The notes below the pieces were generated by a model. That model was not told where the DNA came from. It saw only the letters and a program-made list of their open reading frames with translations, and searched no databases. Below are positions 1 through 8,813 of a stretch of DNA of 15,617 nt, one piece after another. The number at the start of each line of letters is the position of its first letter. Position 1 is the stretch's first letter. Source of the DNA: JBGPIK01 sp041484845 (GTDB lineage Bacteria > Desulfobacterota > Binatia > UBA9968); NCBI GenBank assembly GCA_041484845.1, contig JBGPIK010000129.1, positions 1-15,617 on the forward strand, read 5' to 3'. Position numbers and translations under genes: made by a program.

Positions 1-1
1 A

Positions 2-397
2 CAAGCCGGAGATCTGCTGCGCCAGGCGGAGCGGATTCAGAGAAACTTTCTGCAAGTTGCGGTGGGGGCGCAGTATCGATCTGCCCAGGGTCGAAGCCGC
101 GCCTGGGAACCGCCTGTGAACATCGTCGAAACCCATGACAGCCTGTGGGTGATCTCCGCGATTCCGGGTGTGACCGCAGAACGTGTGGATGTGCACCTCG
201 ATGGACACGAGCTGGTGATCGCCGGTGAACGCCCGTTGCCGAAATGCTGCGAGGACGGTGAATTAAAGATCTGGGAAATTCCGCTGGGGCGCTTCGAGCG
301 GCGCCTCACACTGATCGACGGGAGCAATCCCTTGTCGGTGGGAAAGGTATCTCTCCAGGATGGCCTGCTCATTATCGAGCTGAGGAAACGTTCATGA
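2..397 (+). CDS. Hsp20/alpha-crystallin family small heat-shock protein, 5' end cut by window edge
   Basis: This is an ATP-independent holdase chaperone that keeps unfolding cytoplasmic proteins soluble. The frame is open from the first complete codon (base 2), and the segment DLLRQAERIQRNFL looks like the usual amphipathic N-terminus of this family, so probably only a few residues are missing. An internal GTG at 62 is an unlikely start because it would remove that helix. The alpha-crystallin domain begins at the WEPPVNIVET segment and runs through AIPGV, the GERPLP strand and the LGRFERRL strand, ending with LLIIELRKRS. The C-terminal I-x-I/V extension is essentially absent. Its TGA overlaps the lon ATG by four bases (ATGA), so the two genes are probably translationally coupled and form a chaperone/protease unit. 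The family call is firm; the exact start lies outside the window. Confidence 0.88.
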   Translation, partial: QAGDLLRQAERIQRNFLQVAVGAQYRSAQGRSRAWEPPVNIVETHDSLWVISAIPGVTAERVDVHLDGHELVIAGERPLPKCCEDGELKIWEIPLGRFERRLTLIDGSNPLSVGKVSLQDGLLIIELRKRS

Positions 398-2823
398 CAG
401 CAGAAGCGACGCACCTCCCCAGACCGCGGCCCCGTCTCAACATTCCTCCCGGGGCAATGGTCATTTTACCTTTGCGCAATACGGTACTGTTTCCCTCGAC
501 CATTATACCTCTGGTCGTGGGCCGGCCGTCGAGCTTGCAGATTGTCGAAGAGGCGGTGCGCCAGCAATCGCTCATTGGATTCATTGCTCAGCGAGATGCG
601 AAAATTGAGGCGCCCCAGCCTGGAGATCTCTTTCGCTTCGGAACAGCAGCCGATGTGCTGAGGATGTTCAGCCTTCCCGATGGCCAGCGGCAGGTTATCA
701 TTCAGGGCCGCCAGCGCTTCGAAATCGGCGAATTCATCGAGACCGATCCTTTTCTCATTGCTCGGGTTACGATGATCGAAGAGAAGGCGCCGCAAACCAA
801 GGCCTTTGAGGCGAGAATACTGAATCTCCGCCAGGAGGCATTGAAAGCTTTAATGTTATTGCCCGAGCCGCTTCAGGAGTTGCGCGCAACCATTGAACGG
901 ATTGAAAATCCGCTGACGTTGATCGATATCATTGCCTCTACCTTGGACACGCCCGCGGCGGAGAAGCAGGAAATGCTCGAGATCCTCGATCCCGAAGCGC
1001 GCGCGCAAAGAGTCGCCGAGAAGTTGGCGCGCCAGATCGAATTGCTGGAGCTGAGCAAGAAGATCGGCGAGCAAACCAAAGAGTCGATGGATCACGCGCA
1101 GCGCCAATTTTTCTTGCGCGAACAACTGAAAGCCATTCAGAAAGAGTTAGGCGAAGAAGACGGGCAGAGCGTTGAAGCCGAGGAGCTGCGCAAAAAAATC
1201 TATGAAGCCAAGATGCCGCCCGAGGTGGAAAAAGAAGTCCTGAGAGAGTTGAGTCGATTGGAGCGCATGCCCGAGATGGCGGCCGAGGTTTCGACGCTCC
1301 GCACCTATCTCGATTGGATGATCGATCTCCCTTGGAGCATTTCTAGCGACGAACAAATCGATCTGCCGCGAGCGCGGGAAATTCTCGACGCCGATCACTA
1401 CGATTTGGAAAAAATTAAAAAGCGCATTGTTGAATTTCTTGCCGTGCGCAAACTTAACCCGAAGGGCAAAAGCCCAATTCTCTGTTTCGTTGGACCGCCG
1501 GGAGTGGGAAAGACCTCTTTGGGCCAAAGCATCGCTCGCGCGATGAACCGCAAGTTTGTGCGCCAAAGTTTGGGCGGCGTTCATGATGAGGCGGATGTGC
1601 GCGGCCATCGCCGCACCTATGTGGGCGCGCTGCCCGGTAATATTATTCAGGGCATTCGCAAAGCCGGCACGAACAACCCCGTGTTCATGCTCGACGAAAT
1701 TGACAAGCTAAGCGCGAGTTTTCACGGTGATCCTTCCGCGGCCTTATTGGAAGTGTTGGACCCGGCGCAAAACACTTCTTTTCAGGATCATTATCTAGGC
1801 GTGCCTTTTGACTTGAGCCAGGTGTTGTTTATCGCGACCGCTAACGTTCTCGATACGATTCCGCCGCCGCTCCGCGACCGCATGGAGATTCTGGAACTAT
1901 CGGGATACATCGAAGATGAAAAGCTGGCTATCGCCAAGAACTATCTGATTCCCCGTCAAACCTCGCAGAATGGACTGGGCCCAGGAGCGATCGTTTTTAC
2001 CGATGAGGCGGTGCGCGAAATTATTCGTTCCTATACCCGAGAAGCCGGGGTGCGGCAGATCGAACGCGAATTGGGCGCGATTTGCCGCGGTGTAGCGACG
2101 CGCGTTGCCGAAGGATTCAAGGAGACGGTCACGATCGTACTCGAAGCGGTGCAGGAGTATCTGGGGCCGCCGAAATTCTTCAATGAGATTGCGCTCCGCA
2201 CCAGTTTGCCGGGTGTGGCCACCGGCTTGGCGTGGACTCCGGTCGGCGGCGATATATTATTCGTCGAGGCGACCAAGATGCCGGGCGAAGGCCGGCTGCA
2301 ATTGACGGGACAGCTCGGCGATGTAATGAAGGAAAGCGCACAAGCGGCACTGAGCCTGATCAAATCCCGGGCTGAGACTCTCGGCATCGATCCGGAAACT
2401 TTTCGCAAGCAGGATTTGCATATTCACCTCCCTGCCGGCGCCATCCCGAAAGACGGACCGAGCGCCGGCGTCACCCTTTTCGTCGCGCTCGTGTCGCTTC
2501 TCCTCGGACGGCGGATCAGCAAGGATATAGCGATGACCGGCGAGATCAGCCTGCGCGGATTGGTGCTGCCGGTAGGCGGAATCAAGGAAAAGGTGCTTGC
2601 TGCGAAACGAGCGGGGATTTCATGCGTGCTGCTCCCCGATTTGAATCGACGAGACGTCGAGGAAATTCCCAGCGCGGCGCGAGAGGGAATTCGTTTTCAT
2701 TACTTAAAGACCGTAGATGAGGCCCTGGCGCTGGCTCTGGAGCGGGATGCGTCCGGCGACGTCGCTTCACGACAGAATCTCGCGTCAACTTCTCCCGGAG
2801 CGGGAATCTTTGCTAAGAGCTGA
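394..2823 (+). CDS. lon: ATP-dependent Lon protease
   Basis: This is a homohexameric AAA+ serine protease that degrades misfolded and regulatory cytoplasmic proteins. It has 809 aa, close to the 784 aa of E. coli Lon. In order: an N-terminal LON substrate-binding domain (about 20-210, starting VILPLRNTVLFP), a coiled-coil linker (about 210-310), the AAA+ module with Walker A GPPGVGKT (367-374) and Walker B MLDEID (432-437), and the S16 protease domain from about 600. The catalytic Ser690 lies in PKDGPSAG and Lys733 in GGIKEKVLAA, with the same 43-residue spacing as S679/K722 of E. coli. The C-terminus has a short tail of no recognised function (about 785-809). The ATG overlaps the hsp20 stop as ATGA. 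The gene is convergent with the Nudix gene; the 78-base gap shows no convincing terminator. All catalytic parts are intact. Confidence 0.98.
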   Translation: MTAEATHLPRPRPRLNIPPGAMVILPLRNTVLFPSTIIPLVVGRPSSLQIVEEAVRQQSLIGFIAQRDAKIEAPQPGDLFRFGTAADVLRMFSLPDGQRQVIIQGRQRFEIGEFIETDPFLIARVTMIEEKAPQTKAFEARILNLRQEALKALMLLPEPLQELRATIERIENPLTLIDIIASTLDTPAAEKQEMLEILDPEARAQRVAEKLARQIELLELSKKIGEQTKESMDHAQRQFFLREQLKAIQKELGEEDGQSVEAEELRKKIYEAKMPPEVEKEVLRELSRLERMPEMAAEVSTLRTYLDWMIDLPWSISSDEQIDLPRAREILDADHYDLEKIKKRIVEFLAVRKLNPKGKSPILCFVGPPGVGKTSLGQSIARAMNRKFVRQSLGGVHDEADVRGHRRTYVGALPGNIIQGIRKAGTNNPVFMLDEIDKLSASFHGDPSAALLEVLDPAQNTSFQDHYLGVPFDLSQVLFIATANVLDTIPPPLRDRMEILELSGYIEDEKLAIAKNYLIPRQTSQNGLGPGAIVFTDEAVREIIRSYTREAGVRQIERELGAICRGVATRVAEGFKETVTIVLEAVQEYLGPPKFFNEIALRTSLPGVATGLAWTPVGGDILFVEATKMPGEGRLQLTGQLGDVMKESAQAALSLIKSRAETLGIDPETFRKQDLHIHLPAGAIPKDGPSAGVTLFVALVSLLLGRRISKDIAMTGEISLRGLVLPVGGIKEKVLAAKRAGISCVLLPDLNRRDVEEIPSAAREGIRFHYLKTVDEALALALERDASGDVASRQNLASTSPGAGIFAKS

Positions 2824-2901
2824 GGGCAGGGCACCGCCGGATCGTGCCGCTTCGCAAAGGGGAGGGAGCGAAAAACGAGATAGAATTCTTTGCGCGTGCC
2901 C

Positions 2902-3618
2902 TTAGCAACCGTTTCGCCGCTGAAATTCTTTCAAGACGCGGTCCAGCGAGTCGAAATCAGCCAAGGTCCGTAAAGAGGCAAAAGTTGAAAAAATCATCGG
3001 TAATTCTGCCTTGCCAAAAAGCTGCAAGGCGCGATCGGGGCTCGCCCACAAGCTGTGGGTGACTTCAATGGAAGTGGCCAGCGGAGTCTGATCCTCCGGC
3101 AACGCGGCAACGAAAAAATGCGTATCGAACCGCGTAGCCACGTCAGCGGGCGTTTGCCAGTGGGAAAAATAAGCTAAACGCGCGGTATCGCACAGCAGAT
3201 TGTCTTTTTCCACGACCATCTGAAAGCTCACCGTTTTCGCCAGCAATGCAGAATGGATCTCAGTCATTCGGGTTTTATCGAATAGGATAGTTTCGCCAGC
3301 GGTTCTGGTCGCCAGTAAAATTCCGACTTCCTCAAACAGTTCCCTGATGGCGGCGAGCCAAAGCCCCAATGCCTTTCGCGGCGCAAAATAGGCGCCCACG
3401 ATCGCGCGCGCTTCCTCGGGTGTCAGCTCGCGGGAGCGCGCCAGCATCAGATCGGAGCAGTCCTCATCGCCCAACGGGCCTCCGGGAAAACAGTACAGCC
3501 CGCCGAGAACGGCCATGGCGGCGGGACGGCGGGTGAGCAACACTTCGAATCCGCGCGGTTGGGCGGGTCTGAGTAGGATGACGCTTGCGGCCGGTTTGGG
3601 GCTTTGCGTTTCATTCAT
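2902..3618 (-). CDS. Nudix hydrolase, NUDT19-like
   Basis: This is a 238-aa Nudix-fold pyrophosphohydrolase that cleaves a nucleoside-diphosphate-X type substrate. Visible features are an N-terminal strand ASVILLR, the FPGG turn (44-47), the core Nudix motif RELFEEVGI (92-100), and a later block containing HWQTP and RFDTHFF (about 153-169). The long insertion between FPGG and the REL motif and the RFDTHFF block resemble the NUDT19/RP2 branch, whose mammalian member is a CoA diphosphatase. The substrate here is therefore only a guess. The frame is open further upstream to 3834, but the start at 3618 is chosen because it forms an ATGA overlap with the stop of the preceding NRDE gene and matches the domain start. 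The overlap indicates translational coupling with that gene. The gene converges on lon. Confidence 0.88.
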   Translation of the reverse strand: MNETQSPKPAASVILLRPAQPRGFEVLLTRRPAAMAVLGGLYCFPGGPLGDEDCSDLMLARSRELTPEEARAIVGAYFAPRKALGLWLAAIRELFEEVGILLATRTAGETILFDKTRMTEIHSALLAKTVSFQMVVEKDNLLCDTARLAYFSHWQTPADVATRFDTHFFVAALPEDQTPLATSIEVTHSLWASPDRALQLFGKAELPMIFSTFASLRTLADFDSLDRVLKEFQRRNGC

Positions 3619-4370
3619 CGGACGTCGAGACTCGGAGCTTCGCTGAATTCGGTTTGGCAGGGCGCGCCGGCGCAATAAAACGCGCGAAATTGCTGCGCCG
3701 ATTTGGAAAAAAGAACGATGCTCGATGAGACGGTGCCGGAAACATCGCCATGAACGCAAATTGCCTCTCTCGGATCGCCGGCGCTGTTGCCCAAGGTATG
3801 GTCGCTTAGGGCTTTCTTCAATTTGCCGATCCATGAGGCAGTGCCGGAAAGTTTTTCTTGGTTGGGTTGCGCTTCGACAAAGAGCCCGTAGGCCCTTTGC
3901 CTTTTTTCCGAAGCCTGGTCATGCATCGCGGCGTTGCTAAAGACGTGCAGACCGGGGTTGAGCTTTTCGCTTTCGATACGGCCGGGCATGTTGAACGCAA
4001 ACCATGCGTCTTTCGAATCGGCAAAAACGACGGTGAACGGCTGGTATGGGTCTCGCTGAATCTCCAAAAACTCCCGCGCGGCGGTGGCACTTTTGCGGGC
4101 AAGCAGGTCGAGACATAAAAGACCGCGGGAGCGAGTGGGCGAATCGGTGGATTCATCTGATCGGCGGTTCAAAATCGCCGCCAAGACTCCCTGCTCATTC
4201 ACTCCCAGCCAGGTGCCGCCGGCCCGGAGATCCGTTCCCGCGAGTACCTTTAGCTTCGCGTTCAGCACTATCGGCGGGGTGGCGGGCCGATCATAGTGTT
4301 CGTCGCGATTGGCTGCAATCAGCAGTGGAAACTCATCAAATATTTGAAAATAAAGCGCCAGCGTGCACAT
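3615..4370 (-). CDS. NRDE (TANGO2) family protein
   Basis: This 251-aa protein begins Met-Cys-Thr and carries the family signature NRDE at residues 21-24. It also has GTDLRAGGTWLG (45-56) and an NRR motif near residues 68-70, all typical of the DUF833/TANGO2 family. The bacterial role is not established. Eukaryotic TANGO2 has been linked to haem handling and to acyl-CoA or lipid metabolism, and the conserved Cys2 has led to comparison with Ntn-type hydrolases. No signal peptide or membrane segment is seen, so it is probably cytoplasmic. It is the first gene of a two-gene unit with the Nudix gene (ATGA overlap) and is divergent from the MoxR gene. No strong Shine-Dalgarno sequence precedes the ATG. 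Family identity is firm, function unknown. Confidence 0.88.
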   Translation of the reverse strand: MCTLALYFQIFDEFPLLIAANRDEHYDRPATPPIVLNAKLKVLAGTDLRAGGTWLGVNEQGVLAAILNRRSDESTDSPTRSRGLLCLDLLARKSATAAREFLEIQRDPYQPFTVVFADSKDAWFAFNMPGRIESEKLNPGLHVFSNAAMHDQASEKRQRAYGLFVEAQPNQEKLSGTASWIGKLKKALSDHTLGNSAGDPREAICVHGDVSGTVSSSIVLFSKSAQQFRAFYCAGAPCQTEFSEAPSLDVR

Positions 4371-4397
4371 ATCTATCGTTTATAGAAACCTTCGGAG

Positions 4398-4426
4398 TTG
4401 TGCAAATCACGCCGCTGAGCACTAAT
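4398..4426 (+). promoter_or_regulatory. candidate sigma70-type promoter for the MoxR operon
   Basis: In the divergent gap between the NRDE gene and the MoxR gene, TTGTGC (4398-4403) is followed after 17 bases by ACTAAT (4421-4426). The match to consensus is partial: three of six bases at -35 and four of six at -10. The spacing is ideal and the position would leave a leader of about 45 bases before the ATG at 4478. This is suggestive only. Confidence 0.25.
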
Positions 4427-4464
4427 TGTTGTTAAGAAATGTTTATGTTAGCTTCGATTGGATT

Positions 4465-4473
4465 GGAAAGGGG
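4465..4473 (+). promoter_or_regulatory. Shine-Dalgarno site fixing the MoxR start
   Basis: A purine-rich GGAAAGGGG lies a few bases before the ATG at 4478. The alternative in-frame ATG at 4439 has no comparable site and would add 13 residues not expected in the family. This site decides the start in favour of 4478. Confidence 0.7.
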
Positions 4474-4477
4474 AAAT

Positions 4478-5428
4478 ATGTTTCAGTCGGTCGATGATGT
4501 GGTCGTCGCTCTCGGCGGCCAAAACTACATTTGCAACAAAACCGTCGCCACCGTGGTTTATATCGGCGCGAACCTGCAAAAGCCGATTCTGGTTGAAGGC
4601 CCGGCGGGCGTAGGCAAGACCGAACTGGGTAAAGTCGTGGCTGGAGCTCTGGGGATGGGGCTGATCAGGCTCCAGTGTTACGAGGGTCTCGATGAGGCCA
4701 AGGCGCTTTACGAGTGGGAGTATGCGAAACAGCTGCTTTACACTCAGATCCTCAAGGACAAGATCGGAGAAATTCTCCAAGGGTCCCAAACGTTGGAGGA
4801 AGCCGTCGATTGTATCGCCAAGCAAGACGGCGTGTTTTTCTCCGACCGCTTTCTTTTGCCGCGACCGTTATTACGCGCGCTTCTCGCCGATAAGCCGACC
4901 GTGCTCCTGATCGATGAGGTGGACAAGTCGGACGCGGAGTTCGAAGCGTTCTTACTCGAAATATTGAGCGATTTTCAAATCACCGTGCCTGAGATCGGAA
5001 CCCTCAAGGCGAAGCATATTCCATTCGTGGTCTTGACCAGCAACAATAGCCGGGAAATGTCGGACGCCCTCAAACGCCGCTGCCTCCATCTCTACATCGA
5101 TTTTCCCGACTCCGAGCGCGAACTCGAGATTATCAAGCTCAAGGTGCCGGGGGTCGGCACCCAGCTTTCCCGCGAAGTGGTTGATCTGCTGCACCGCGTG
5201 CGCAAATTGAACCTGAAGAAAACGCCGAGCATCAGCGAGACGCTCGATTGGGTCAAGGCGTTGACGCTGCTGAATATCAAGCAGCTGGACAACCAGCTTG
5301 TCGAGCAGACTTTGTCCGCGCTCATGAAGTACGAAGCCGATATCCGCAAGGCGCACCAGGAACTTAAAGCGTATCTCGCGGAGCGGAGAGCCCCGGGGTC
5401 GGGCAGCGACAAAGATCACCTTCATTAA
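4478..5428 (+). CDS. MoxR-type AAA+ ATPase
   Basis: This 316-aa cytoplasmic AAA+ ATPase belongs to the MoxR group, whose members act as chaperones or metal/cofactor-insertion ATPases with a VWA partner. Seen in the sequence are Walker A GPAGVGKT (41-48), Walker B LLIDEVD with Asp136-Glu137, a sensor-1 segment TSNN (177-180), and an LKRRC segment that is a likely arginine-finger region. The start at 4478 follows a good ribosome site. The next gene, 21 bases downstream, encodes a VWA protein, which is the classic MoxR-VWA pairing (as with CoxD/CoxE beside CO dehydrogenase). No carbon monoxide dehydrogenase or methanol dehydrogenase genes are nearby, so the client protein is unknown. Confidence 0.9.
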   Translation: MFQSVDDVVVALGGQNYICNKTVATVVYIGANLQKPILVEGPAGVGKTELGKVVAGALGMGLIRLQCYEGLDEAKALYEWEYAKQLLYTQILKDKIGEILQGSQTLEEAVDCIAKQDGVFFSDRFLLPRPLLRALLADKPTVLLIDEVDKSDAEFEAFLLEILSDFQITVPEIGTLKAKHIPFVVLTSNNSREMSDALKRRCLHLYIDFPDSERELEIIKLKVPGVGTQLSREVVDLLHRVRKLNLKKTPSISETLDWVKALTLLNIKQLDNQLVEQTLSALMKYEADIRKAHQELKAYLAERRAPGSGSDKDHLH

Positions 5429-5449
5429 AGACGTCACTTTGGATCTGAG

Positions 5450-6856
5450 ATGGAAGATCGCATCGTAGAGTTTGCGAATGTCTTGAGACGCAACGGCGTG
5501 CGCGTTTCACTTTCGGAGAACATGGATGCTTTCCGCGCGCTGGAACTGCTCGGGATCTCCGATCCGTTCCTGTTTCGCCATGCGCTGCGCACGACGCTGG
5601 TGAAGCGCGCCAGCGATGTGAAACCCTTCGAAGAACTCTTCAATTATTATTTCCTGGGTATCGGTCAAGCCATCGACGCGCTGGATCGGCGTATCATGGA
5701 CGAATTGGGGCTCACGCCACAACAGTTTCAAGAACTGCTCGAGCAGGTCCAACGTTTATTAAAGGAAATGGCAGGAGAACTGTCGGAGTTAAGCCGCGCG
5801 CTATTGACCGGCAACCGGGCCGAACTGGAGCGTTTGCTGCGCGAGGCGGCCAACCAAGAAGCGGAATCCGGCTATTCCGACACCTTTAGACTAACGCCCT
5901 ATACGAGAATGGCAGCGCGCCTGCAAATGAGTCGCGTGCAATCGGAAATTGAACGGTTCAGAGGCCTACTGCAGATGCTCGGCGAGACCGGCGAGGATTT
6001 GCGCAACGTAGTGCGTTATATTGATGAACGGATGCGGGACTTAAATCGACTGTTGCGGGAAGTCATTCAACAAGAGAATCGCAAACGCGCTCTGGAGCTG
6101 CGCGACTATGCGCAGCGCGCGTCTCTCGCCGATAAGAGTTTTGCCTTTTACACCGAAGACGACATCCGGCGTATGAATGATGCCGTCACTCAACTGGCGC
6201 AACGGCTCAAGAACCGGCTATCGGTGCGGCGCAAAAAGGCGGTGCGGGGTCGCTTCAATGTCAAGGAAACCCTGCGGAAAAATCTGCAGTACGGCGGAGT
6301 ACCGTTCAAGATTCAACTGGACCGGCGCAAGAAAACCAAGCCCCAAGTGATGATTCTGTGCGACATCTCGGATTCCGTGCTGAACGCCTCTCGGTTCATG
6401 TTGCAGTTCGTCTACTCGATACAGGACCTATACGCCAAGGTTCGCAGCTTTGTCTTCGTCAGCGATCTCGGCGAAGTCACCAGACTTTTTGAAGAAAATG
6501 AGCTTCAGCGTGCCGTCGAAACCGCTCTCAAGGGGGACGTCGTCGACGTCTTTTCCCATTCGAACTTTGGCCGGGCGTTTGAAATTTTCTATCAAAATTA
6601 TTTCTCTTCCGTGACCGGCAAGACCACGGTTTTAATCATCGGCGACGGGCGTAATAATTATAATCGGCCCAATGAATGGGTATTGCGAGAAATCCAGCAG
6701 AAGGCCAAGCAAGTGATCTGGTTAAACCCCGAGAATCGCATGACCTGGGGGATCGGCGACAGTGAAATGCCGCGCTACGTTCCATACTGCGACGCCGCCG
6801 AAGAATGTCGCAGCATTAACCAGCTTTACAAAATCGTCGATCTTATCGTACCATGA
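5450..6856 (+). CDS. VWA domain-containing protein, CoxE-like
   Basis: This 468-aa protein is the likely partner of the upstream MoxR ATPase. The N-terminal half is predicted to be largely helical and rich in Glu, Arg and Leu. The C-terminal half is a von Willebrand factor A domain of the CoxE type. The MIDAS metal site appears as DISDS (Asp305, Ser307, Ser309), with further elements at HSNFGRAF (about 370-377) and IIGDGRNN (about 396-403). There is no signal peptide or membrane segment, so it is probably cytoplasmic. In characterised pairs the VWA protein binds the AAA+ ring and delivers or positions the client. The stop overlaps the miaB ATG as ATGA, giving tight coupling to an apparently unrelated tRNA-modification gene. 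Confidence 0.9.
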   Translation: MEDRIVEFANVLRRNGVRVSLSENMDAFRALELLGISDPFLFRHALRTTLVKRASDVKPFEELFNYYFLGIGQAIDALDRRIMDELGLTPQQFQELLEQVQRLLKEMAGELSELSRALLTGNRAELERLLREAANQEAESGYSDTFRLTPYTRMAARLQMSRVQSEIERFRGLLQMLGETGEDLRNVVRYIDERMRDLNRLLREVIQQENRKRALELRDYAQRASLADKSFAFYTEDDIRRMNDAVTQLAQRLKNRLSVRRKKAVRGRFNVKETLRKNLQYGGVPFKIQLDRRKKTKPQVMILCDISDSVLNASRFMLQFVYSIQDLYAKVRSFVFVSDLGEVTRLFEENELQRAVETALKGDVVDVFSHSNFGRAFEIFYQNYFSSVTGKTTVLIIGDGRNNYNRPNEWVLREIQQKAKQVIWLNPENRMTWGIGDSEMPRYVPYCDAAEECRSINQLYKIVDLIVP

Positions 6857-8217
6857 AGAAGCTCTACATTCAGACTTACGGCTGCCAGATGAATCAGTAC
6901 GACTCGGAGCGGATTGCTCAAGTCATGGGCCGCATAGGATATGTGCCGACGGAGCAGATTGACTCCGCGGATTTGATCCTTCTGAACACGTGCAGCGTCC
7001 GCGACAGAGCCGAACAAAAGGTCTATAGCGCCCTCGGCAGATGGAAAGAACTCAAACAGCAACGTCGGGGATTGATTATCGGCGTGGGCGGCTGCGTGGC
7101 GCAGCAGGAAGGCGAAGCGCTGTTAAAGCGTGTTCCGCATCTGGATTTGGTTTTCGGTACGCATAATATTCACAGGCTTCCGCAACTGGTCGAAGAAGTT
7201 CTGATTTGGCGCAGCCGGCCGGTAGAAACGGCCTTTTACCGCGACCCCTCGTACATGGAAGACCCAGAAGGGAGAACGCAGGTTCATGGCGCCAGGGCGT
7301 TTGTCACGATCATGCAGGGCTGCAATAACGTTTGCAGCTTTTGCATCGTGCCGCATGTGCGCGGTCGCGAGGTGAGCCGGCCGAGCGGAAAAATCATCGA
7401 CGAGATTCAATCTCTGGTACGGCAGGGCGTAAAAGAGGTCATGCTATTGGGGCAAAACGTTAATTCCTACGGCAAAACGTCGCCTCGGGAAATAAGCTTC
7501 GCGGAACTGTTGAGTCGCGTCAATGAAATCGAGGACCTTGAGCGCGTTCGCTTTACGACTTCGCATCCTCAGGACCTTTCACCGGAGTTGATCGAAGCTT
7601 TCGCGACCCTGGAAAAATTATGCGAGCATCTACACCTGCCGGTACAATCGGGATCGGACGCGGTCTTGGCGCGAATGCGGCGCGGCTATACTCGGGCGGA
7701 GTATTTGGGGAGAATTCGTCAATTGAAGAGCCGCTGTCCCGACGTTTCGTTAAGTACGGATATTATCGTCGGATTTCCCGGTGAAACCGATGACGACTTC
7801 ACTGCCACCCTAGAATTGCTCCGGCAACTGGAGTATGATGAAATCTTCTCGTTCATGTATTCGCCGCGGACGCATACCGTTTCCGCGAAATTATACGAGG
7901 ATACCGTTCCGGAAGAGGTCAAGCGAGATCGATTGCAGCGTGTACTGAGTCTACAGCACGGGATAGCGCTCGGAAACAACCGAAGAAGAATCGGCTCAGT
8001 CGAAGAAATATTGATTGACGGCAATTCCAAACTAAAAACCGGTCAGATGATGGGTCGTACGCGGACTAACCGGATCGTTAACGCGATGGGGGCCTACGTT
8101 TTGATCGGAAGTACGATTCCTGTTCGAATCACCGGAGCGACGGCCAATTCGTTAATCGGAGAGCTACTGACTCCAGCGCGTTTTTGTAATTCCCAGATAG
8201 AAGGGGAGATGGCATGA
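6853..8217 (+). CDS. miaB: tRNA-2-methylthio-N6-dimethylallyladenosine synthase (MiaB)
   Basis: This radical-SAM methylthiotransferase converts i6A37 to ms2i6A37 in tRNAs that read UNN codons. It has 454 aa and three parts. The N-terminal UPF0004 domain has the auxiliary cluster cysteines Cys11 (TYGCQMN), Cys47 (NTCSVR) and Cys81 (GGCVAQ). The radical-SAM domain has the CxxxCxxC motif Cys157, Cys161 and Cys164 (GCNNVCSFCIVP). The C-terminal TRAM domain, which binds RNA, covers about 375-440. The GCNNVCSFC and HVRGREVSR motifs favour MiaB over MtaB or RimO. It overlaps the VWA gene upstream and the BFN gene downstream by four bases each. All six cluster cysteines are present, so it should be functional. 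Confidence 0.96.
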   Translation: MKKLYIQTYGCQMNQYDSERIAQVMGRIGYVPTEQIDSADLILLNTCSVRDRAEQKVYSALGRWKELKQQRRGLIIGVGGCVAQQEGEALLKRVPHLDLVFGTHNIHRLPQLVEEVLIWRSRPVETAFYRDPSYMEDPEGRTQVHGARAFVTIMQGCNNVCSFCIVPHVRGREVSRPSGKIIDEIQSLVRQGVKEVMLLGQNVNSYGKTSPREISFAELLSRVNEIEDLERVRFTTSHPQDLSPELIEAFATLEKLCEHLHLPVQSGSDAVLARMRRGYTRAEYLGRIRQLKSRCPDVSLSTDIIVGFPGETDDDFTATLELLRQLEYDEIFSFMYSPRTHTVSAKLYEDTVPEEVKRDRLQRVLSLQHGIALGNNRRRIGSVEEILIDGNSKLKTGQMMGRTRTNRIVNAMGAYVLIGSTIPVRITGATANSLIGELLTPARFCNSQIEGEMA

Positions 8218-8741
8218 CGAAACGGGAAGATACTATCCAAATGTCCGTCGGTGGATTGACGCTTGATCCGGTCACCAAGACACCTATCGTTATTCTCAAG
8301 GATACCGAGAACAAATTGAACTTGCCTATTTGGATCGGCCTTTTGGAAGCAACGGCGATGGCCACTGAGATCGAGGGCATCAAGATGGCTCGACCGATGA
8401 CTCACGACCTGCTCAAGAATATTCTTGGTGAAGTGGGCTGTTCCGTCGAATCGATCGAGATTACAGAGCTTAAGGAAAACACGTATTACGCGATGGTTCA
8501 TCTAAAGCTTCCGGGACGAGATCTACTGATCGATTCGCGTCCGAGTGACGCGATCGCGCTGGCTCTTAGGACCAAGAGTCCTATTTTCGTTGCGAAAGCG
8601 GTGTTGGAAGCGTCCAGCGTTCTTCAGCAGAACGAGGAGGGCAAAGAAGGGGCGGTGGAAAACGTTTCGAATGTCTCTAAAGAAAAATGGGCTGAGATTC
8701 TGGAAAAAATGGCGCCCGAAGATTTCAAGTATAAGATGTAA
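8214..8741 (+). CDS. bifunctional nuclease (BFN, DUF151) family protein
   Basis: This 175-aa protein has a BFN/DUF151 domain at about residues 8-130. Signature segments are VGGLTLDP, PIVILKD, LPIWIGLLEA and the RPSDAIALALR block (109-119). Plant members have been reported to have DNase and RNase activity. The function of bacterial members adjacent to miaB is not settled. The acidic, Lys-rich C-terminal tail (about 140-175) is not part of the domain. The start is supported by a purine-rich AAGGGGAGAT just upstream and by the ATGA overlap with miaB. Co-occurrence with miaB suggests a link to RNA metabolism, which is inference. Confidence 0.9.
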   Translation: MTKREDTIQMSVGGLTLDPVTKTPIVILKDTENKLNLPIWIGLLEATAMATEIEGIKMARPMTHDLLKNILGEVGCSVESIEITELKENTYYAMVHLKLPGRDLLIDSRPSDAIALALRTKSPIFVAKAVLEASSVLQQNEEGKEGAVENVSNVSKEKWAEILEKMAPEDFKYKM

Positions 8742-8813
8742 GGGCGAACTGCACGGGTATTGAGCACGACTCATCTCAGGACTTTTCTCACCTCCGAACA
8801 CGATTCACGAGCC

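Noticed and set aside
1147..1608. 153-codon minus-strand frame inside lon
   Set aside because: It is antisense to the conserved AAA+ region of Lon and has composition typical of a shadow frame.
2830..2848. GGCAC/GTGCC hairpin after lon
   Set aside because: Only five base pairs with a nine-base loop and no T-tract; too weak to call a terminator.
3619..3834. Upstream extension of the Nudix frame by 72 codons
   Set aside because: It overlaps the NRDE gene, reads as Arg-rich sequence without family resemblance, and the ATGA overlap at 3618 gives a better start.
8760..8813. TTG start adding 18 residues to the TPR protein
   Set aside because: A TTG start without a ribosome site is less likely than the ATG at 8814, where a typical basic N-terminus begins.
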